NCBI RefSeq assembly: GCF_020880995.1
Contig: NZ_JAJISD010000001.1
Span: 620,001 to 684,000 of the forward strand
From: Reyranella aquatilis
GTDB taxonomy: Bacteria; Pseudomonadota; Alphaproteobacteria; Reyranellales; Reyranellaceae
Length of the DNA: 64,000 nt
Reading direction: 5' to 3'
Position numbers and translations under genes: made by a program. The notes beneath the pieces were generated by a model. That model saw only the letters and a list, made by a program, of their open reading frames with translations. It was not told the origin of the DNA and did not search any database. Numbering within the stretch: position 1 is the first letter of the stretch; every line of letters begins with the position of its first letter. Below are positions 60,174-64,000 of the stretch, piece after piece.

Positions 60174-61625
60174 GTGGCACGCCCGCTCAAGCGCTACGTC
60201 TGCCAGTCCTGCGGGGCCGTCACCACCAAGTGGAGCGGCCGCTGCGAATCCTGCGGCGAATGGAACACGATCGTCGAGGAAGCGGCCCCCGCCCCGGGCC
60301 CCGCCGGCGGCGCCCTGACACGCGGCGGCCGCGGAAGGCTGCTCGAATTCACCGGACTCACCGGCTCGACCCCGCAGCCGCCCCGCCTGAAGAGCGGCAT
60401 CAACGAGTTCGATCGCGTCTGCGGCGGCGGGCTGGTGGTGGGCTCGGCGCTCCTGATCGGCGGCGATCCGGGCATCGGCAAATCGACCCTGCTGCTCCAG
60501 ATGGCTGCCGCCCTTGCCCGGCAGCACACCGCCTGCGCCTACATCTCCGGCGAAGAAGCGGTCGATCAGGTGCGGCTGCGCGCCGAGCGCCTGGGGCTGG
60601 CCGATGCACCGGTACAACTGGTTGCAGCCACGTCGGTGCGCGACATCGTGGCGTCGCTCGAGCGATCGGACGCGCCGAAAGTGGCGGTGATCGACTCGAT
60701 CCAGACGATGTGGCTCGACACGGTCGATTCGACGCCCGGCACCGTTACCCAGGTCCGCGCCTCGGCGCAGGCGCTGGTCGAACTCGCCAAGCGGCGCGGC
60801 ATCGCCGTCCTGCTGGTCGGCCACGTCACCAAGGACGGCGCCATCGCCGGACCGCGTGTGCTCGAGCACATGGTCGACACGGTGCTCTATTTCGAGGGCG
60901 AGCGCGGGCATCAGTTCCGCATCCTTCGCACGGTGAAGAACCGCTTCGGACCAACCGACGAGATCGGTGTCTTCGAGATGTCCGACCGCGGCCTGGCCGA
61001 CGTCGCCAACCCCTCGGCGCTGTTCCTGGCGGACCGGCGGGGCCACGTCTCCGGCACTTGTGTGTTCGCCGGTATCGAGGGCACCCGCCCCCTCCTGGTC
61101 GAGATCCAGGCCCTCGTCAGCCCCTCCTCCCTGGCGACTCCGAGGCGCGCCGTGGTGGGCTGGGATTCCAACCGTCTCGCGATGGTCCTGGCCGTGCTGG
61201 AGGCGCGCTGCGGCGTCACGGTGGGCGCCAACGACGTCTACCTGAACGTTGCAGGGGGTCTGCGGATCGGCGAGCCCGCCGCCGATCTCGCGGTGGCGGC
61301 GGCCGTCATCTCCTCGCTCGCCGACGAGCAGGTGCCGGGCGACATGGTGGTTTTCGGCGAGATCGGCCTTGGCGGCGAGGTACGGCCAGTCGGGCAACGC
61401 GAGGCCCGTTTGCGCGAAGCAGCCAAACTCGGCTTTCGCAGCGCTCTGATACCGCAGGCCCGTGGCGGGTCGGGTCCGGCGCCGCGCCCGCCGGAGGGCA
61501 TCGCCATTGACGAAATTGAGCATCTATCGGACCTTGTGGCGCGTTTCCAACCGGCCGATCGGCCACTAAAACGGGGCCGCCGCGAAGGCGCGTCGGATCG
61601 CAGGCGCGATCAGGATCAGGATTAG
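60174..61625 (+). CDS. radA: DNA repair protein RadA
   Basis: A 483-residue RecA-like helicase for branch migration in recombination repair. The zinc finger C10-x2-C13 and C24-x2-C27 lies in YVCQSCGAVTTKWSGRCESCGEWNT; Walker A GGDPGIGKST (residues 96-104) is in LIGGDPGIGKSTLLLQ; the RadA-specific KNRFG is in RTVKNRFGPTDEIGVFEM; the C-terminal Lon-like domain has LNVAGGLRIGEPAADLAVAAAVISS and GEIGLGGEVRPV. The GTG start sits 2 bp after mlaF. Confidence 0.97.
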   Translation: MARPLKRYVCQSCGAVTTKWSGRCESCGEWNTIVEEAAPAPGPAGGALTRGGRGRLLEFTGLTGSTPQPPRLKSGINEFDRVCGGGLVVGSALLIGGDPGIGKSTLLLQMAAALARQHTACAYISGEEAVDQVRLRAERLGLADAPVQLVAATSVRDIVASLERSDAPKVAVIDSIQTMWLDTVDSTPGTVTQVRASAQALVELAKRRGIAVLLVGHVTKDGAIAGPRVLEHMVDTVLYFEGERGHQFRILRTVKNRFGPTDEIGVFEMSDRGLADVANPSALFLADRRGHVSGTCVFAGIEGTRPLLVEIQALVSPSSLATPRRAVVGWDSNRLAMVLAVLEARCGVTVGANDVYLNVAGGLRIGEPAADLAVAAAVISSLADEQVPGDMVVFGEIGLGGEVRPVGQREARLREAAKLGFRSALIPQARGGSGPAPRPPEGIAIDEIEHLSDLVARFQPADRPLKRGRREGASDRRRDQDQD

Positions 61626-61645
61626 GCACAGAGAGAACGGGGTCG

Positions 61646-62281
61646 ATGGAGCAACTGGGAATTACCGTTTTCGATGTCGCCGTAATTGCCGTGGCCGTTT
61701 TCGGGGCCGTGATCGGCATGTCCACGGGCTTCGCTCATGCCGTCCTCTTCATCGCCTCCTGGATCGGCGCCGGCTGGGTCGCCTGGCGCTTTTCGGCCGT
61801 CGTTCAGCCGGAGGTCGAGAAGCTCGTCGGCAGTACGGAACTGGCCTATTTTATCTCGATGCTGGCGGTCTTCGTCGCCGCCCTGATCGTGCTGATCATG
61901 CTGACCAGCGTCCTGTCCCGCTCGGTCCGGGCCAGCCCGCTCGGCAAGCCCGACAAGATCCTCGGCGCCGGTTTCGGCGTGCTCTGCGCTTGGGTGGCCA
62001 TGGGTACCGCCTTCCTGTTCTACGGCTATCTTGGTCCGCGGCAGCTGCCGCCGGCGGTCGAGGGCGCGGCCAGTTTCCCCATGATCCGGGAGATGGCGAC
62101 CTTCGTGGAGCCCCAGCTTCCCACCGGCTTCCGCACCCGGCTGCAACGCCCGGGCATGGAAAGCGGTGTGATCCAGCCGGCCAACCGGGCCGCGCCCGCT
62201 CCTTCGGCCCCTGCGAACGCCGCTCCGGCCGCGGCGCCGGCTGCCTCGCCGCCCGCAGGCGAAACCAAACCGCCGCAGTGA
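61646..62281 (+). CDS. CvpA family membrane protein
   Basis: A 211-residue inner-membrane protein with about four helices: VFDVAVIAVAVFGAVIGMSTGFAHAVLFIASWIGAGWVAW, LAYFISMLAVFVAALIVLIMLTSVLS and ILGAGFGVLCAWVAMGTAFLFYGYL. The C-terminal tail is Ala/Pro-rich. It belongs to the CvpA family, named for colicin V production in E. coli, where it also precedes purF; the molecular function is unclear. Here too purF follows. Confidence 0.94.
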   Translation: MEQLGITVFDVAVIAVAVFGAVIGMSTGFAHAVLFIASWIGAGWVAWRFSAVVQPEVEKLVGSTELAYFISMLAVFVAALIVLIMLTSVLSRSVRASPLGKPDKILGAGFGVLCAWVAMGTAFLFYGYLGPRQLPPAVEGAASFPMIREMATFVEPQLPTGFRTRLQRPGMESGVIQPANRAAPAPSAPANAAPAAAPAASPPAGETKPPQ

Positions 62282-62292
62282 GTTATCCTTGA

Positions 62293-62321
62293 TGGCGTCG
62301 GGGCGACACCCCAGCTATAAC
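62293..62321 (+). promoter_or_regulatory. Putative promoter for a leaderless purF transcript
   Basis: TGGCGT (62293-62298), 17-bp spacer, TATAAC (62316-62321), then six bases and the in-frame GTG at 62328. The 10-mer TGGCGTCGGG is shared with the element at 4603. Confidence 0.5.
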
Positions 62322-62327
62322 CCCGCC

Positions 62328-63794
62328 GTGCTAAGCACCCCGAAACGCTCCGACGACGACGACCGCCTCGACAAGTTTCACGAGGAATGTGCGCTGTTCG
62401 GCATCTACGGGACGTCAGATGCCGCCGCCCACAGCGCGCTGGGCCTGCATGCCCTGCAGCATCGCGGCCAGGAAGCGTCCGGCATCGTCACCTTCGACGG
62501 CCGCCACTTTCACAATCACCGCGCGGCCGGCTTGGTCGGGGACATTTTCGGCACGCAGGCCGTGATGGAAAAGCTGGTCGGCTATTCCGCGATCGGCCAC
62601 AACCGCTACGCCACGACCGGCGGATCCTCGGACCGCAACATCCAGCCAATCTTCGCCGATTTCGACTTCGGCGGGCTGGCGCTGGCCCATAACGGCAATC
62701 TCACCAACGCCTACCTGCTGCGCAAGGAACTGGTGCGCATCGGCTGCCTGTTCCAGTCGACGACCGATACCGAGGTGATCAACCATCTGATCGCGCGGTC
62801 CAACTACTCGACCGTCGTCGACCGGCTGATCGACGCGCTGGGCAGGGTCAAAGGCGCCTACTCGCTCCTGCTGCTGACCAACGAGGCGCTGATCGGCGTC
62901 CGCGATCCGATGGGTGTGCGCCCGCTGGTAATCGGCCGCCTAGACGATGCCTGGATCCTGACCTCCGAGAGCTGTGCGCTGGACATCATCGGCGCGCGGT
63001 TCGTGCGCGATGTCGAGCCCGGAGAAATCGTCATCGCCGACGGCAACGGGCTTCGGTCGATCAAGCCGTTCGCCAAGCAGAAGCGCCGCTTCTGCGTTTT
63101 CGAGCACATCTACTTCGCCCGGCCCGATTCCAAGGTCGAGGGTATCGGCGTGTACGACGCACGCAAGAACATCGGCCGGGAACTGGCCAAGGAAAGCCCA
63201 ATCCCCGCGGACGTCGTGGTCCCGGTGCCGGACTCCGGCGTGCCGGCCGCGATCGGCTATGCCGCCCAGTCGGGCCTGCCGTTCGAGCTGGGCATCATCC
63301 GCAACCACTATGTCGGCCGCACCTTCATCGAGCCGGCCGACCACATCCGCCATCTCGGCGTGCGCCTGAAGCACAATGCCAACCGCGCCCATATCGAGGG
63401 CAAGCGCGTGATTCTGGTCGACGATTCGATCGTCCGCGGCACGACCTCGATGAAGATCGTCGAGATGGTGCGCAACGCCGGCGCCAAGGAAGTGCACATG
63501 CGCATCGCGGCGCCGCCGACCACCGATCCCTGCTTCTACGGCATCGATACGCCGGACAAGGACAAGCTGCTGGCCTCACGCTACGACGTTGCCGGCATGG
63601 CGAAGTTCATCGGCGTGGATTCGCTGGCCTTCGTCTCGATCGACGGCCTGTACCGCGCGATGGGACTGCCCGGGCGCGACGCCGCCTCCCCCGCCTTCTG
63701 TGACGCCTGCTTCACCGGCGACTATCCGATCGATCTCGACGATGTGCTCGGCGTCGAGGATCGCCAGCTTTCCCTGCTCGTCGAATCGGCCTGA
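62328..63794 (+). CDS. purF: Amidophosphoribosyltransferase
   Basis: A 488-residue enzyme catalysing the first committed step of purine synthesis, PRPP plus glutamine to phosphoribosylamine. The glutaminase nucleophile is C21 in FHEECALFGIYG, after a short propeptide. The PRPP loop is VILVDDSIVRGTTSMKI. Cys in KRRFCVFEHIYFARPDS, TDPCFYG and FCDACFTGDYP match the [4Fe-4S]-ligand positions of the B. subtilis-type enzyme. Start: GTG 62328 fits the promoter layout; ATG 62292 would add 12 residues. Confidence 0.95.
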   Translation: MLSTPKRSDDDDRLDKFHEECALFGIYGTSDAAAHSALGLHALQHRGQEASGIVTFDGRHFHNHRAAGLVGDIFGTQAVMEKLVGYSAIGHNRYATTGGSSDRNIQPIFADFDFGGLALAHNGNLTNAYLLRKELVRIGCLFQSTTDTEVINHLIARSNYSTVVDRLIDALGRVKGAYSLLLLTNEALIGVRDPMGVRPLVIGRLDDAWILTSESCALDIIGARFVRDVEPGEIVIADGNGLRSIKPFAKQKRRFCVFEHIYFARPDSKVEGIGVYDARKNIGRELAKESPIPADVVVPVPDSGVPAAIGYAAQSGLPFELGIIRNHYVGRTFIEPADHIRHLGVRLKHNANRAHIEGKRVILVDDSIVRGTTSMKIVEMVRNAGAKEVHMRIAAPPTTDPCFYGIDTPDKDKLLASRYDVAGMAKFIGVDSLAFVSIDGLYRAMGLPGRDAASPAFCDACFTGDYPIDLDDVLGVEDRQLSLLVESA

Positions 63795-63804
63795 GGCCTT
63801 CACC

Positions 63805-64000
63805 ATGACCGAAGACAAAGTCGGCCGTCTTGCCGGCCGCGTCGCGCTGATCACCGGCGCGTCGCGCGGCCTCGGTGCTGCCACTGCACTGGCCTACGCA
63901 TCGGAAGGCGCGCATTGCGTCCTGGTCGCGCGGACGGTCGGTGGCCTCGAAGAGGTCGATGACCGGATCAAGGCGATCGGCGGTTCGGCCACGCTGGTGC
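63805..64000 (+). CDS. Short-chain dehydrogenase/reductase, N-terminal part (3' truncated by window edge)
   Basis: The first 65 codons of an SDR: after MTEDKVGRLAGRVALITGASRGLGAATALAYASEGAHCVLVAR, the NAD(P)-binding motif TGASRGLG is visible, followed by helix GGLEEVDDRIKAIGGSATLV. The substrate cannot be predicted because the catalytic Tyr-Lys region lies beyond the window. It begins 10 bp after purF, so co-transcription is likely. Confidence 0.9.
   Translation, partial: MTEDKVGRLAGRVALITGASRGLGAATALAYASEGAHCVLVARTVGGLEEVDDRIKAIGGSATLV

Noticed and set aside
1-64000. Mobile elements, prophage or genomic island
   Set aside because: No transposase, integrase, phage gene, tRNA-associated direct repeat or marked GC shift; gene order is largely conserved housekeeping clusters.

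Overview
The window is one contiguous stretch of a GC-rich alphaproteobacterial chromosome. Order-level placement near Rhodospirillales/Reyranella-like bacteria is an inference. It rests on the clusters NDUFA12-mlaD-DUF2155-aat-accC-accB-aroQ, rpsF-rpsR-rplI divergent from fabD-fabG-acpP-fabF-mltG, and clpS-clpA, on the long Arg/Pro-rich RNase E tail, and on frequent GTG starts. I see no rRNA, tRNA, insertion sequence, prophage or CRISPR array. Nearly all of the sequence is housekeeping coding DNA with short intergenic gaps.

Layout. 1-5 kb: 3' end of RNase E, an orphan Bug-type solute receptor, an aldo/keto reductase, a FAD/NAD(P) protein and a ModE-like HTH protein. 5-9 kb: orphan modA behind a perfect Mo-box-like palindrome, then a two-gene acyl-CoA dehydrogenase operon. 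9-16 kb: envelope genes (LprI-like protein, GGT-like lipoprotein, M48 protease, DsbA-like protein) and an aminotransferase. 16-20.5 kb: tyrosine/homogentisate degradation (hppD, hmgA, fahA, maiA and an exported protein of unknown function) divergent from a MarR regulator. 20.5-25 kb: aroQ, accB, accC, aat, facing NDUFA12, mlaD, a 75-aa protein and DUF2155. 25-29.3 kb: B12-dependent ribonucleotide reductase, an 18-residue Lys/Ala mini-ORF and a strongly structured RNA region. 29.3-35.5 kb: TetR-controlled RND efflux pump and a FemAB-like acyltransferase. 35.5-39 kb: clpS-clpA and a 57-aa membrane protein. 39-45 kb: a SPOR-tailed D,D-carboxypeptidase and the sugar-nucleotide genes pgm, ugd, galU. 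45-52 kb: a J-domain protein, mltG, the fatty-acid synthesis cluster and a ribosomal protein operon. 52-54.5 kb: a convergent Fe(III) permease/receptor pair with no ATPase. 54.5-64 kb: cfa, dnaB, alr, mlaE, mlaF, radA, cvpA, purF and the start of an SDR.

Functional links. The Mla lipid-transport genes are split between 24 kb (mlaD) and 59 kb (mlaEF). N-degron parts occur at two places: aat makes the signal, and ClpS/ClpA read and unfold. Lipid supply (accBC, fab genes, cfa, mla) and wall remodelling (dacC, mltG, alr) dominate the envelope genes.

Most unusual observations: (1) the 29.04-29.31 kb region, with a Lys-rich mini-ORF followed by consecutive stable hairpins and an intrinsic terminator; (2) a recurring promoter layout, TGGCGT-N17/18-(C/T)ATAMY-N6-start codon, suggesting leaderless mRNAs for three unrelated genes; (3) a perfect Mo-box palindrome combined with a ModE-like protein that lacks a molybdate-binding domain; (4) a gamma-glutamyltranspeptidase-like lipoprotein without the catalytic Thr motif.
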